Below, piece after piece: positions 8,444 through 18,256 of a stretch of 64,000 bases of DNA. The position numbers and the translations under genes are program-made. Position 1 is the first letter of the stretch. Every line of letters begins with the position of its first letter. Location: positions 1 through 64,000 of the forward strand of contig CAJXPX010000001.1 of the NCBI GenBank assembly GCA_913058335.1, given 5' to 3'. The notes under the pieces are model-generated. The model saw nothing but the letters and a program-made list of their open reading frames with translations, was not told where the DNA came from and ran no database searches. This DNA is from an uncultured Hyphomonadaceae bacterium. Lineage in GTDB: Bacteria; Pseudomonadota; Alphaproteobacteria; Caulobacterales; Maricaulaceae.

Positions 8444-9736
8444 ATGGCCAATGTAGTTGTTGTGGGGTCCCAATGGGGCGATGAAGGAAAAGGCAAGATT
8501 GTTGACTGGCTGTCTAGCCGCGCCGACGTTGTTGTCCGCTTTCAAGGAGGGCATAACGCCGGACACACGCTGGTTGTGGACGGAACGGTCTATAAGCTCT
8601 CGCTGCTTCCCTCCGGGATTGTACGCGGCGGTAAACTCTCTGTCATTGGAAACGGCGTTGTTCTTGACCCTTGGGCCTTTCTGGATGAAGTGAAACGCAT
8701 CAAAGAACAAGGTGTAAAAATTACGCCTGAAGATTTGCTGATTTCCGAATCTACAGCTCTCATCCTTCCTATCCATTCCGAATTGGACGGCATTCGGGAA
8801 AACCGTGTGGACGGCATTAAAATTGGCACAACCAAGCGCGGTATTGGCCCCGCTTACGAAGATAAAGTTGCCCGCAGAGCCATCCGGGTTTGCGACCTTG
8901 CCGACAAAGATCATTTGCTTGCGCGGGTTAAAAACCTGCTCCATCACCATAATGCGCTTCGAGTTGGTCTAGGACAGCCGGAAACAGACGCAAATGAATT
9001 GACGGAAAAACTCCTCAAAATCGCGCCTGAAATTCTGCCTTACTCGGCCCCTGTCTGGCACGCTTTGTACGAAGCGCAACAAGCCGAAAAACGCATTTTA
9101 TTCGAAGGCGCACAAGGCGCTATGCTAGATATTGATCATGGCACATATCCGTTTGTCACAAGTTCAAATACAATCGCCGGACAAGCTGCAGCTGGTTCCG
9201 GCATGGGCCCAGGCGCGCTAAATTTTGTACTTGGTATCACAAAAGCTTATACCACTCGCGTAGGCGAAGGCCCTTTCCCGACAGAGCTTCACGACGAGGT
9301 CGGACAGCGATTGGGTGAACGCGGTCATGAATTTGGCACGGTCACAGGACGACAACGGCGCTGCGGCTGGTTTGACGCGGTTATGGTTCGTCAGGCCGTT
9401 ATTACCGGCGGAATTACAGGTATCGCCCTGACAAAGCTTGACGTTCTGGACGGTCTAGAAGAGCTTAAAATCTGCGTGGGCTACAAACTCGACGGGAAAG
9501 AAATCAAACGCCTCCCCGCCGGGGCTGCCAATCAAGCCAATGTAGAACCTATTTATGAAACCATGCCGGGATGGGAAGGCAGTACACAAGGTGCTCGAAG
9601 CTGGGCAGACCTGCCGGCTGAAGCCGTTAAATATGTTCGCCACATCGAAGAACTGATAGGGTGTGCTGTCTCTATGGTTTCAACCTCTCCTGAACGTGAA
9701 GACGTCATTCTTATGCGGGATCCTTTTAAATCTTAA
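8444..9736 (+). CDS. purA: Adenylosuccinate synthetase
   Basis: GTP-dependent ligation of IMP and aspartate to adenylosuccinate, the first step from IMP to AMP. The 430-residue protein has the family's N terminus with [11 protein letters not shown] (residues 8-18, Asp13 catalytic), GGHNAGHT near residue 38 with the catalytic His, [20 protein letters not shown] around residue 222 and the TKLDVLDG base-recognition stretch near residue 328. The start is fixed by these motifs. No clear Shine-Dalgarno sequence precedes the ATG; the upstream bases are a T-run followed by ATGCGAGTATTAT. It converges on thiD with 20 bases between stops. Confidence 0.97.
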   Translation: MANVVVVGSQWGDEGKGKIVDWLSSRADVVVRFQGGHNAGHTLVVDGTVYKLSLLPSGIVRGGKLSVIGNGVVLDPWAFLDEVKRIKEQGVKITPEDLLISESTALILPIHSELDGIRENRVDGIKIGTTKRGIGPAYEDKVARRAIRVCDLADKDHLLARVKNLLHHHNALRVGLGQPETDANELTEKLLKIAPEILPYSAPVWHALYEAQQAEKRILFEGAQGAMLDIDHGTYPFVTSSNTIAGQAAAGSGMGPGALNFVLGITKAYTTRVGEGPFPTELHDEVGQRLGERGHEFGTVTGRQRRCGWFDAVMVRQAVITGGITGIALTKLDVLDGLEELKICVGYKLDGKEIKRLPAGAANQANVEPIYETMPGWEGSTQGARSWADLPAEAVKYVRHIEELIGCAVSMVSTSPEREDVILMRDPFKS

Positions 9737-9756
9737 CCAGAGGCTTTGAATTTCGC

Positions 9757-10635
9757 TTATTTAAGTGATTTCAGCGCAGCAAATGGATTATCCGATTTAG
9801 GTTTCTCCTGCTCCGCGTCCTCTTCGCTCGCCAAGCCGTGATTAAGCGGGCCATGCCCGTCTTTTGCCCCTAAACCAGGAGCTGTACGAATGGCTTCAAA
9901 GACAAATTCCCGCGCCACCATTACGGCAGCGTCCAATGACAGGCCCAGAGACATATTGGCGGCGACAGCGCTAGCTAAAGTACACCCTGTGCCATGAGTA
10001 TGCCGCGTATGAAGGCGCGGACCAGACATGACATTGGCCCCCTCCTCGCTGACCAGAACATCGACAACGGATTTAGTCGATAAATGCCCGCCCTTCATCA
10101 AAGCCGCATAAACGCCCCGTTCAAGAAGCGCATCACCCGCTTTGGTCAAATCGTCAACATCTTCTATTTTTACGCCCGATAGCCATTCTCCCTCCGGGAC
10201 ATTTGGCGTCACAAGATCCGCCAAAGGCAGCAATATTGTCTTCAAAGACTCCATCGCGTCATCTTTCAGCAAAGTGTCCCCTGAAGTGGCCACCGCAACG
10301 GGGTCTAAAACGATAAAAGCGTCAAGCGGTTCAATTTCTTCGGCGACAACATCAATAATCTCTTTCGTGCCCAGCATGCCAATTTTAACGACATCGACGC
10401 CGATATCAGACACGCAGGCTTTAATCTGAGCGCGCACCAATTCTGCATCGAGAAACTCCACCTGCTCTACACCAAGCGTATTTTGCACAGTGATTGCCGT
10501 AATTGCGGTCATGGAGTAAGCTCCAAACGCGGCACACGTTTTGATATCTGCTTGTATTCCGGCCCCGCCAGAGGGATCAGAGCCCGCGATTATGAGGACC
10601 CGGCCTAGAGGCTTATTTTCTACGTTTTCAGTCAT
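9757..10635 (-). CDS. thiD: Hydroxymethylpyrimidine / phosphomethylpyrimidine kinase
   Basis: A ribokinase-like kinase that phosphorylates HMP and HMP-phosphate for thiamine synthesis and salvage. In 292 residues it shows IAGSDPSGGAGIQADIKTC (about residues 15-33), LDPVAVATSGDTLL around residue 150 and HTHGTGCTLASAVAAN around residue 213 with the anion hole and catalytic Asp position of the family (GTGCT). The C-terminal 25 residues are a charged tail. No other thiamine gene is near. Its start overlaps by eight bases the end of the decayed reading frame upstream, a pattern of translational coupling. Confidence 0.93.
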   Translation of the reverse strand: MTENVENKPLGRVLIIAGSDPSGGAGIQADIKTCAAFGAYSMTAITAITVQNTLGVEQVEFLDAELVRAQIKACVSDIGVDVVKIGMLGTKEIIDVVAEEIEPLDAFIVLDPVAVATSGDTLLKDDAMESLKTILLPLADLVTPNVPEGEWLSGVKIEDVDDLTKAGDALLERGVYAALMKGGHLSTKSVVDVLVSEEGANVMSGPRLHTRHTHGTGCTLASAVAANMSLGLSLDAAVMVAREFVFEAIRTAPGLGAKDGHGPLNHGLASEEDAEQEKPKSDNPFAALKSLK

Positions 10636-10932
10636 GATGTCCCAATTTGATATTTCTAAATTTCATTTTTTTATTTAGGTTTCCAATTTCCAAAATTAAA
10701 ACCAGAAGAAAGTTAGTAGCAATTACAAAAGCCGGATTAGAGTCAAAAGCGATCGCAAAGAATATAAAAATTATATTGTATATGACGCACAACCACCAGC
10801 CTTGCCTTATTCTTCCCAAACAAAATTTATGCCCGCCAACTCCCCCGGCAAAATGAGGAAAAATAAGGCGCCCGAAATATTCTGCGTATTGGCTTTAAGG
10901 AATGGTATTATCGCGAAGACTTGTCTGGTTTC
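10628..10932 (-). pseudogene. Frameshifted remnant resembling a DUF2628 small membrane protein
   Basis: Two minus-strand frames continue one another. The upstream frame (10932-10807) reads ISGALFFLILPGELAGINF and stops at 10807-10809. The other frame continues through GWWLCVIYNIIFIFFAIAFD and a second hydrophobic stretch to LEIGNLNKKMKF and ends at 10628 inside the thiD start. Together this resembles the DUF2628 layout: short aromatic membrane-entry segment, two membrane helices and a final E-x-N-x-L-x-x-x-x-L-like tail. The codons (AGA, AGG, ATA, TTA) are much more AT-rich than the neighbours. The intact in-frame part has only a TTG start at 10819. A decayed gene is the best reading; a genuine 63-residue membrane protein is possible. 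The gap 10636-10955 holds nothing else. Confidence 0.4.
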
Positions 10933-10955
10933 CTATATTTCAACTATGGCTTCGG

Positions 10956-11783
10956 CTATTTTTCATCCGCCATAGCCTCCCATACACGCATCGCCTGCAC
11001 CGTCTCGCTCACGTCATGAACACGCACAATGTCTGCGCCTGCCTGTGCCGACCAGAGGGCGGCGGCGAGGCTTCCGCCTAGGCGGTCATCTGCGCGGCTT
11101 CCATCAATGCGTCCTATAAAGCTTTTGCGCGAAGCCCCCATCAATATGGGACAGCCAAAGGATTTAAACTCGGAAAGATGGTGAAGAATAGCAAGGTTAT
11201 CTTCCTGACGCTTTCCAAATCCAATGCCTGGATCGAGCGTTATATTCTCATGGTCCACGCCTGCAAAATCGAGCGAATCTATTCGTTTGGCGAGATAATC
11301 TTTCACTTCGGCCACAGCGTTTCCGTAATGTGGATTATGCTGCATAGTCTCCGGCGAGCCTTGCATATGCATAAGGATAACCGGGCAAGCTAGTTCGGCG
11401 GCGACCTTTTCTGATGACGTATCGAAAGTCAGGGCTGTCACATCGTTCCAAATATCAGCGCCTGCTAATATAGCTGCCTGAGCCACTTCGGGTTTGCGCG
11501 TATCAATAGAAATGATAGGTCCAACCTCTTTGGCTTTTGTGCCTTCCCGCAAAGCTACAATAACGGGAACGGTACGCATGATTTCTTCAGCCACAGAGAT
11601 TTCCTCCGCGCCGGGGCGAGTGCTTTCGCCGCCAATATCAATAATGTCGGCGCCTTGCTCCCAGAGCCGCATCGCCCCTTTTACGGCGCCCTCTAGTCCA
11701 TCATAGCGGCCGCCATCAGAAAAACTATCCGGCGTGGCATTCAAAATGCCCATAATTCGCGGTCGGGTAAATTTATAAGTCAT
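10956..11783 (-). CDS. folP: Dihydropteroate synthase
   Basis: Condenses p-aminobenzoate with hydroxymethyldihydropterin pyrophosphate in folate synthesis; the target of sulfonamides. The TIM-barrel signatures are all visible: MGILNATPDSFSDGG near residue 10, DIGGESTRPGA near residue 45, DPGIGFGKR near residue 180, MGASRKSFIG near 215 and a late VRVHDV. I place the start at the ATG at 11783 (275 residues): the longer reading frame from 11831 would translate through the ftsH terminator. No good ribosome-binding site precedes 11783. It follows ftsH, as in many proteobacteria, but glmM, its usual next neighbour, is absent. Confidence 0.94.
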   Translation of the reverse strand: MTYKFTRPRIMGILNATPDSFSDGGRYDGLEGAVKGAMRLWEQGADIIDIGGESTRPGAEEISVAEEIMRTVPVIVALREGTKAKEVGPIISIDTRKPEVAQAAILAGADIWNDVTALTFDTSSEKVAAELACPVILMHMQGSPETMQHNPHYGNAVAEVKDYLAKRIDSLDFAGVDHENITLDPGIGFGKRQEDNLAILHHLSEFKSFGCPILMGASRKSFIGRIDGSRADDRLGGSLAAALWSAQAGADIVRVHDVSETVQAMRVWEAMADEK

Positions 11784-11795
11784 ATTAAGTAGGGA

Positions 11796-11825
11796 ACGAA
11801 TAAAAAACCCCGCCGGAGCGGGGTC
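11796..11825 (-). terminator. Terminator after ftsH, just upstream of folP
   Basis: On the minus strand CCCCGC and GCGGGG pair around a short TCCG loop (11807-11823) and are followed by TTTTTTATT. It begins about 10 bases after the ftsH stop and ends about 12 bases before the folP start, so folP depends on read-through or on a promoter inside ftsH. Confidence 0.85.
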
Positions 11826-11833
11826 GTACACTT

Positions 11834-13765
11834 TTAAGCTTTCGCCGCGCCGCCTAAGCCTTTGGGCTTTTTCGTCGTTGGCACCGCGGAAACAGCGGGC
11901 TTGTTTTTACCGCCATCAGGGCGCTTTGGCTTGATTCCATCAGAGAGAAGCACTTTAATTTCATCTCCTGACAAGGTTTCATATTCCAGAAGCGCTTCGG
12001 CTAAGATTTTCCAATCCTTCTTTTTCTTTTTCAGGATATCAAGAGCCTTGTCGTGAGCTTCTGTGACGAAACGCTTGATCTCGGTTTCAATCAACTTCGC
12101 CGTTTCCGGAGAAATAGCAGACCCACGTCCGATACCAGGTACGAAGCTGCCTTGGTCATTGTCTTTATAGGCAATGGGCCCAATCGCATCTGATAGACCA
12201 TATTCCGTCACCATCGCCGTGGCGATTTTTGTGACATGTTCGATGTCCGAACTCGCGCCAGAGGTTACTTTGTCATATCCGAATTTTATTTCCTCGGCGG
12301 CGCGTCCTCCCATAGCCATAGCCATGCTGGCAATCATTTCCTGACGGCTTTGGGAGATCTGATCCCGTTCCGGCAAATATTGAACCATGCCCAAAGCCCG
12401 ACCACGCGGAATAATCGTCGCTTTATGGATAGGTAAGCTACCGGGCATATTCAGACCGACAATGGCATGGCCCGCTTCGTGATAAGCTGTCATTTGCTTT
12501 TCTTCGTCGGACATAGCGAGGGTGCGCCGTTCGGCGCCCATCATCACCTTGTCACGCGCATCCTCAAATTCGCGCATCGTAATTTTAAGTTTGTTTCGAC
12601 GGGCAGACAGAAGAGCCGCTTCATTAACAAGGTTCGCCAAATCAGCACCCGAAAAACCAGGAGTTCCGCGGGCGATATATTTGACATCCAAATCAGCAGA
12701 AATTGGTTTACCTTTCATATGGACTTCAAGAATTTTCTCTCGGCCCTGAATATCCGGATAGGGAACTTCAATCTGACGGTCAAAACGACCCGGGCGCAGG
12801 AGCGCCTTGTCCAAAACGTCAGGACGGTTCGTCGCGGCGATAATAATAACGCCTTCTTGGCCGTCAAATCCGTCCATCTCAACAAGGAGTTGGTTCAAAG
12901 TTTGTTCACGTTCTTCATGCCCGCCAGATGTACCGACTCCGCGGTGACGACCAACTGCATCAATTTCGTCAATAAAGATGATGCATGGAGCATGTTTGCG
13001 TGCATCGGCAAACATTTCGCGAACACGGGAGGCGCCAACACCGACAAACATTTCAACAAAGTCGGAACCGGAAATTGTAAAGAACGGCACTTCTGCTTCG
13101 CCCGCCACAGCGCGCGCGAGAAGCGTTTTACCGGTACCAGGGGGGCCTACGAGCAAAGCGCCTGTTGGAATTCGGGCCCCAAGACGCGTAAAACGTGATG
13201 GATCGCGAAGAAACTCCACTACTTCGTTCAAGTCTTCTTTCGCGGATTCAACACCTGCGACATCATCAAATGTTTTCTTTTGAGTGTTTTCCGTCAACAA
13301 TTTCGCTTTGGATTTTCCAAAGCTCATAGCGCCACCGCGTCCCCCACCTTGCATGGAGCGGAAGAATAAGAAGAAAATACCGACGATCAAAAGTAATGGC
13401 AAAACACTCATCAACAACCCGACGAGGACGCTTTGTTCCTTCTTCTCAGCATATTCATAAGGGATATTTGTTGTCGCGAGGAGGTCTCCAGCCTTATCAT
13501 CAAAGAACGGAATATTGGCGACGTAATCGCTTCCATCACTACGTTCACCCGTGACGATCCGGGCGTCCTGATCAATCTTGGCGCTGGCAATATTACCTTG
13601 TTTAACTTGTTGAGAGAACTGACTGAAGTTCAGTTCATTTTCCTCAGGAACATTATTGAAATTCCCCTGCGTCACCGTAATCATAACGAGAAACATCGCT
13701 ATGATGAGCCCCCAGACGGCAATATTGCGCATATTGAGATTGGGGGGTGGATTATCGTTTTTCAT
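11834..13765 (-). CDS. ftsH: ATP-dependent zinc metalloprotease FtsH
   Basis: Membrane-anchored AAA+ protease that degrades misfolded membrane proteins and regulatory proteins such as RpoH and LpxC in other bacteria. In 643 residues: a first membrane helix at about 13-32, a periplasmic domain, a second helix at about 110-135, the Walker A motif GPPGTGKT near residue 207, Walker [12 protein letters not shown] near 265, the second region of homology with ATNRPDVLD near 315, and the zinc site HEAGH near 430. The C-terminal tail is Lys/Pro-rich. It follows tilS by 81 bases in the conserved order pal-cpoB-tilS-ftsH. That gap contains a near-repeat (GCGCAGGCTTT type) but no firm promoter. Confidence 0.97.
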   Translation of the reverse strand: MKNDNPPPNLNMRNIAVWGLIIAMFLVMITVTQGNFNNVPEENELNFSQFSQQVKQGNIASAKIDQDARIVTGERSDGSDYVANIPFFDDKAGDLLATTNIPYEYAEKKEQSVLVGLLMSVLPLLLIVGIFFLFFRSMQGGGRGGAMSFGKSKAKLLTENTQKKTFDDVAGVESAKEDLNEVVEFLRDPSRFTRLGARIPTGALLVGPPGTGKTLLARAVAGEAEVPFFTISGSDFVEMFVGVGASRVREMFADARKHAPCIIFIDEIDAVGRHRGVGTSGGHEEREQTLNQLLVEMDGFDGQEGVIIIAATNRPDVLDKALLRPGRFDRQIEVPYPDIQGREKILEVHMKGKPISADLDVKYIARGTPGFSGADLANLVNEAALLSARRNKLKITMREFEDARDKVMMGAERRTLAMSDEEKQMTAYHEAGHAIVGLNMPGSLPIHKATIIPRGRALGMVQYLPERDQISQSRQEMIASMAMAMGGRAAEEIKFGYDKVTSGASSDIEHVTKIATAMVTEYGLSDAIGPIAYKDNDQGSFVPGIGRGSAISPETAKLIETEIKRFVTEAHDKALDILKKKKKDWKILAEALLEYETLSGDEIKVLLSDGIKPKRPDGGKNKPAVSAVPTTKKPKGLGGAAKA

Positions 13766-13846
13766 CTGATTGCCTTGTGCATAATCTAGCTATCCTATCA
13801 CATAAGAAAGCCTGCGCCAAAATAAAGCCTGCGTAAGCTTAATTCT

Positions 13847-15121
13847 TCATACGTTTTTGTTCATAATCGGCCAAGTTTTCTCCAGCATGGCATTTAAACG
13901 CTGTTGAGCAAGGCACTCTACCCTAAAGCCTTTAAATTGCCCTGCCCCGACTCCCAAAATTTCGCGTCCAGCTCGCCAAACAGGTAATGTCATTCTGACC
14001 TTGGCTGGCTGTTGTTTAACTTTTTGCAATAGTTCGCCCGGCAATTTCGACATTTGCCCTAAAAGAGGCGCGACAGTCACTTCATCTTTATTTGTTCTCG
14101 CTATGAACCGCCCGTCCCAGATAAAGACTCCATTCGCTGGCAAAGCCGAAGTTATTTGCTTTGACAGTTCCTTATTTTTCCGTCCCTTGACGGCCACGGG
14201 GTCCCTGCAAAGTAAAAACCCTTTATCGAATTTAGAGACTTGCGCGCCTGTTAATGTAAGAGCTTGAAAGTCAGGACGCCGCATTTGCGTCAGGGCTCGC
14301 CTGATTTGCGCGTGATCAATGGGCCCGCCAGTTCCGCTGACGAGCCGCAACAAATGCTTTAATAGCGCTGGATAAGGCACGCCTGAGAGAACGGCATATC
14401 CGTTTTCACTTAAGCTTAATAGTTGAGAGGCCTGTTTCGTCAGTATCTCCCGCTCCGTTGATTTAGCCTCTCGCAAAGCTTGCGCTGTTTTCAAAACGGA
14501 CCCGATATACCCCGGAGTCTCCTTCAGTCTCTGGCGTATTCTAACACGTGTGAATTGACGATTGGCATTGCTTGGATCTTCTATCCACTCCAAACTATTC
14601 TCTTTTAAATAGGTTAGAATTTCCGTCTTGGAAATGGATAATAGCGGACGGCATAAAGTAACTCCGGCGAGCGCGGGCCAAATTGGCGCATATACCTCAG
14701 AACTCATCCCAGCTGCGCCGCGCCAATCCGTCCCTTTATCATACCGCATGATCAGAGTTTCCGCTTGATCATCCAAATGATGGGCCGTCAAAAGCTTTGG
14801 TACACCCACAAGGCGGCAAAATTCACCCATCAGACTGTAACGCGCTTGCCTCGCTTTTTCTTGAAGCCCTGACGTCAAAACTCCCGGAGTCCATCTGAGA
14901 ATATGGGCCGCCACCCCCATTTCTTCGGCGCGCCTTTGTGTAACTTCGGCCTCGCGTGTTGAGTCTTCTCGCAAACCATGATCAACGATAAGCGCAAATC
15001 GAAATTGGGGGGCGTCTTTCAACGCATGAAGTAAGGCTATGCTGTCTCCGCCTCCGGATAGAGCGACGGCGAAATTCTCTGTAGTCGGAGAATAATAAGG
15101 GGTTACAGCCTCATGCAACAT
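13847..15121 (-). CDS. tilS: tRNA(Ile)-lysidine synthetase
   Basis: Modifies the wobble C34 of the CAU-anticodon tRNA(Ile) to lysidine, so that it reads AUA. The PP-loop signature SGGGDS is at about residues 24-29, followed by the family's VDHGLR near residue 47 and HHLDDQAETLIMR near residue 115. The length of 424 residues fits the alphaproteobacterial form, with a diverged C-terminal substrate-recognition part. It lies 29 bases after cpoB in the Tol-Pal/FtsH order common to alphaproteobacteria. Confidence 0.93.
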   Translation of the reverse strand: MLHEAVTPYYSPTTENFAVALSGGGDSIALLHALKDAPQFRFALIVDHGLREDSTREAEVTQRRAEEMGVAAHILRWTPGVLTSGLQEKARQARYSLMGEFCRLVGVPKLLTAHHLDDQAETLIMRYDKGTDWRGAAGMSSEVYAPIWPALAGVTLCRPLLSISKTEILTYLKENSLEWIEDPSNANRQFTRVRIRQRLKETPGYIGSVLKTAQALREAKSTEREILTKQASQLLSLSENGYAVLSGVPYPALLKHLLRLVSGTGGPIDHAQIRRALTQMRRPDFQALTLTGAQVSKFDKGFLLCRDPVAVKGRKNKELSKQITSALPANGVFIWDGRFIARTNKDEVTVAPLLGQMSKLPGELLQKVKQQPAKVRMTLPVWRAGREILGVGAGQFKGFRVECLAQQRLNAMLEKTWPIMNKNV

Positions 15122-15150
15122 GAAGCTGTCTTAATACAGAATAGAAGACT

Positions 15151-16059
15151 TTAACATCCCGAACGGGCAGCCTCGACACGCGCCTTTTCTTTAACGGCTT
15201 CGCGGGCATTCGGGAATTGTTCTGGAAAGCTGGACAAGGTCTGACAAGATTCCGATATACTTCCTAGCTCTCGCAATGCCGCCGCGAGGCGAACCATTGC
15301 GTCAGGCGCTTTCGCACCAGCCGGATTTTTACGCATAGACGTAATATAGGCATCAGCCGCATCGGCGTAACCACCTCGAACAAAATAACTCTCACCCAGC
15401 CAGAAACTCATTTCCCCTGCGTCTGATGCGTCAGGATTAAATTCAAGATATTGGCTAAGAGATGTTTGCGCTCCGACGAAGTCACCTTCAGCTAATTTCG
15501 TTTTCCCAATTTGACCGAGTTGGCTCACATCGAGTCCTAATGGCACGTCTTGTTCATTAACGGAGCCCGTGACTTCAGACTCTCCGCCTACAACGAGTTC
15601 CCTTTCTTTGAACACTGGAGCGCTCGGTACGCCAGACGGTTGGCCTTCCATTTCCGGGCCATATTCATATGATTCTGTACGACCTTGAGTTTCTTGAGCG
15701 ACAACATCCACGGCGTCCAAATGAATTCTTATACGATTTGAAAGCTCCTGCATGGCGCGGATATCCCCTTCCAGAGCATCAACTTCTGAGGCAAGATTAT
15801 CCCGCTCATAACGAAGGCGCTCAATTTCACCCGTTAGGCTGCGCTGAGAAGTTTCAAGATTATCCATGCGCGCCATTAAACGTTCTGCCGCAGGATCTCC
15901 GGTCAATAAACGTTGTTCTAAAATACCAATACGTTGCGCTAATTGCGCATTCTGAGCTGCGAGCTCTCTCTTGGATTGGGCATGCGCCGAAGACGCGGTC
16001 AGCATAGCCACCGCGACGCATAAAAGCGCGAAAGGTTTTATGGGCAAATATTTTATCAT
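15151..16059 (-). CDS. cpoB: Cell division coordinator CpoB (YbgF), TPR protein of the Tol-Pal system
   Basis: A periplasmic protein that links peptidoglycan synthesis with Tol-driven outer-membrane constriction. In 302 residues: a signal peptide ending at SSAHAQS (about residues 22-28), an N-terminal trimerising coiled coil (about 30-110, rich in Leu/Glu/Arg heptads), a linker, and a C-terminal block of TPR-like repeats (about 185-300) with LAEGDFVGAQTSLSQYLEFNPD and FWLGESYFVRGGYADAADAY. It follows pal by 108 bases; a strong hairpin sits in between. Confidence 0.92.
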   Translation of the reverse strand: MIKYLPIKPFALLCVAVAMLTASSAHAQSKRELAAQNAQLAQRIGILEQRLLTGDPAAERLMARMDNLETSQRSLTGEIERLRYERDNLASEVDALEGDIRAMQELSNRIRIHLDAVDVVAQETQGRTESYEYGPEMEGQPSGVPSAPVFKERELVVGGESEVTGSVNEQDVPLGLDVSQLGQIGKTKLAEGDFVGAQTSLSQYLEFNPDASDAGEMSFWLGESYFVRGGYADAADAYITSMRKNPAGAKAPDAMVRLAAALRELGSISESCQTLSSFPEQFPNAREAVKEKARVEAARSGC

Positions 16060-16088
16060 TTTCGTCTCCGGTCCCGGTCCTTAATAGA

Positions 16089-16121
16089 CTTAACGCCCAT
16101 TCGTGAAGAATGAGCGTTAAG
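16089..16121 (-). other. Long hairpin in the pal-cpoB intergenic region
   Basis: Bases 16089-16102 and 16108-16121 pair over 14 positions with one C/A mismatch and a five-base loop; the outer arm is CTTAACGC/GCGTTAAG. No T-run follows on the minus strand, so it is not a standard terminator. A position between two co-transcribed genes suggests an mRNA processing or stability element. A smaller CCGTT-ATG-AACGG hairpin follows at 16142-16154. Confidence 0.6.
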
Positions 16122-16167
16122 AATCAGCCATATTTATTAATCCGTTATGAACGGTTAAGACGTGCCT

Positions 16168-16731
16168 CTAGGAGACGCCACCAGATGTCAAATTCGTAAA
16201 GCCGTTCCGGTTCCGGGCCCAACCTTCTTCGTTGGCACGAGCGTCAATCGGACGTTCTTTGCCGTAAGACACAGTGCTGAGACGGTTCGGAGCGATGCCT
16301 TGAGCAACTAAGAATGCACGCACAGCTTCAGCGCGGCGAGCGCCTAGAGCCAAGTTATATTCCCGAGTTCCGCGCTCATCGGCGTGACCTTCAATGATTG
16401 CACTCATATTTGAATAATTTGAGAGCCAGTTCGCCTGTTGCATCAACTTATTCCGAGCTTCGTTGCTTAGCGTATACTGGTCATATCCAAAGTAAACACG
16501 GGGCTCGCCGCCAGACTGGTATGCAAAGTCTTCAATTGACCCTGGGGTAGGCTGATCCTGCCCAACATTCGGGGTGGTCGTCACAGGCGGTTGTTGAACA
16601 GTCTCAGGTTGGGCAGGTTGGGGGGCTTGAGTAACAGGACGTTCCTGTACCGGGGCCGGTTTCGGTTTACTTGCACAAGCCGTTAGGCCAAGCACAACGC
16701 CGCCTAAAAGCAGAAATTTCAGAGGTTTCAT
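16168..16731 (-). CDS. pal: Peptidoglycan-associated lipoprotein Pal
   Basis: Outer-membrane lipoprotein that binds peptidoglycan and TolB. I place the start at the ATG at 16731, with GGAGAC upstream; a longer frame from 16782 would add an unlikely Cys-rich leader. The 187 residues begin with a signal peptide ending in the lipobox LTAC near residue 18, then a Pro/Gln-rich linker, then an OmpA-like domain with YFGYDQYTLS, IEGHADERGTREYNLALGARRA-type peptidoglycan-binding residues and a final GKERPI segment. It lies between tolB and cpoB. Confidence 0.95.
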   Translation of the reverse strand: MKPLKFLLLGGVVLGLTACASKPKPAPVQERPVTQAPQPAQPETVQQPPVTTTPNVGQDQPTPGSIEDFAYQSGGEPRVYFGYDQYTLSNEARNKLMQQANWLSNYSNMSAIIEGHADERGTREYNLALGARRAEAVRAFLVAQGIAPNRLSTVSYGKERPIDARANEEGWARNRNGFTNLTSGGVS

Positions 16732-16896
16732 TAAAGTCTCCATATTGAGTCCGTAGGGTTGGCAAAAACATGACCAACACATGACGGTGATTAAGAACGA
16801 GATTGCGGCAAAATCAAGGTCGCAGTTTTATTAAACGCCAATCTTACGACAAAGTTACCAAATTTCTCCGCTATTTAAGTTAACTTATTGGCAACC

Positions 16897-18228
16897 TTAT
16901 GGTAATAATGGCGACCAAGCAGGATCTGATGCTTCTCCAGGAGTTTCAACACGACGCAGATTCTGTCCCGTTAAATCGACTGACCAAATCTCGCTGCGAG
17001 CCCCTCTCCCACGCGTTTCCCGGGTAAAGGCGATCACGCGGCCATTCGGTGACCATGTTGGACTTTCATCTAAATAGCTTTCAGTCAAAATACGTTCATT
17101 TTTACCATCGGGGTCCATAACGCCGATTGAGAACTTTCCCCTCAGGGTGCGTACAAAGGCAATTTTGTCTCCGCGAGGAGACCAAACAGGCGCATTATAG
17201 CGCCCTTCCCCGAAACTTATACGATTTTGGCCGCTGCCATCCGCATTCATGACATATAATTGAGGAGATCCGCCTCGGTCAGAGTTAAAGACTATACGGC
17301 GTCCATCTGGCGAAAAACTGCCCGAAACATCAATAGCCGGGTCATTCGTTAATCGGCTGGTCGAACGAGAGTTAAGATCCATGACATAAATATCGGAATC
17401 TCCGCGTCGCTCCATTGACATAACCAGTTGATTGCCATCCGGCGAAAATGTCGGTGAATAAGTCATCCCCGGGAAATCCCCTAAGAGCTCCCGACGGCCC
17501 GATTCAATATCGAGAATGTAGAGACGCGGATAGGTATTTTCATAAGATAAAAAGACAATCTTCTGACTGCTAGGAGAGAAACGCGGCGTTAGAACCAAGT
17601 CTGATCCTGCCAAAAGGTATTGAGGGTTAGCGCCATCTTGATCCATGATACCGAGGCGTCTAACTCGCTCAACCTTAGAGCCTTTTTCATCAATAAAGAC
17701 CATCCGGCTGTCGAAATAGCCTTCTTCCCCGGTCAAAGCCTTATAAATCGCGTCAGAAGCTTTATGAGCCGTACGCCTCCAGTTTTCGGGGGTAGCGGCG
17801 AGGCGGATGCCTGCGAGTTGCTTGCCTGCAAACACATCCCAAAGACGAAACTCAACTCTAATTCTGTTGGCATTTTCTTCGACGATACGGCCGGAGACGA
17901 GGGCCTCAGCCTTGATAATCCGCCAGTCCGAATAGGTTGGCTCATAATCAATATTGGTTTGAACTTCCAAAAAACCCGCCGGACTTAATGATTCGAAAAG
18001 GCCTGATCTTTCCAAATCAGCTCGAATAACCTCCGCAACCTGGGCCCCCATCGCGCGACCACTATCAGATTGTGAAATAAAGTCCGGTACAGCAATAGGG
18101 GTGGGTTCCAAATTGCCCTTTGTAATATCAATTTCCAATTGAGCCTGAGCCGCAAGAGGCCAAGCAATTATTGAGAGGGTTAAAGTTAGTATTAGTCGGA
18201 AAAACAATTTCACAGAGACATCCTTCAT
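16897..18228 (-). CDS. tolB: Tol-Pal system beta-propeller protein TolB
   Basis: Periplasmic propeller that binds Pal and the TolA C-terminal domain. The 443-residue protein has a signal peptide (cleavage about AAQAQL, residue 30), an N-terminal alpha/beta domain (about 35-165) with the ADLERSGLF motif, then six-bladed propeller repeats of the kind PxFSPDG and PxWSPxG (blades from about residue 200). It follows tolA after 28 bases. All usual elements are present and the size is normal. Confidence 0.96.
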   Translation of the reverse strand: MKDVSVKLFFRLILTLTLSIIAWPLAAQAQLEIDITKGNLEPTPIAVPDFISQSDSGRAMGAQVAEVIRADLERSGLFESLSPAGFLEVQTNIDYEPTYSDWRIIKAEALVSGRIVEENANRIRVEFRLWDVFAGKQLAGIRLAATPENWRRTAHKASDAIYKALTGEEGYFDSRMVFIDEKGSKVERVRRLGIMDQDGANPQYLLAGSDLVLTPRFSPSSQKIVFLSYENTYPRLYILDIESGRRELLGDFPGMTYSPTFSPDGNQLVMSMERRGDSDIYVMDLNSRSTSRLTNDPAIDVSGSFSPDGRRIVFNSDRGGSPQLYVMNADGSGQNRISFGEGRYNAPVWSPRGDKIAFVRTLRGKFSIGVMDPDGKNERILTESYLDESPTWSPNGRVIAFTRETRGRGARSEIWSVDLTGQNLRRVETPGEASDPAWSPLLP

Positions 18229-18256
18229 AGGTTTAACTATCAGCTTCAGCGTCGTT

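Noticed and set aside
12467-13198. 243-codon open frame on the plus strand inside ftsH
   Set aside because: It is the antisense of the conserved AAA and protease region; the product is composed of unrelated Arg/His/Phe-rich stretches and has no ribosome-binding site.
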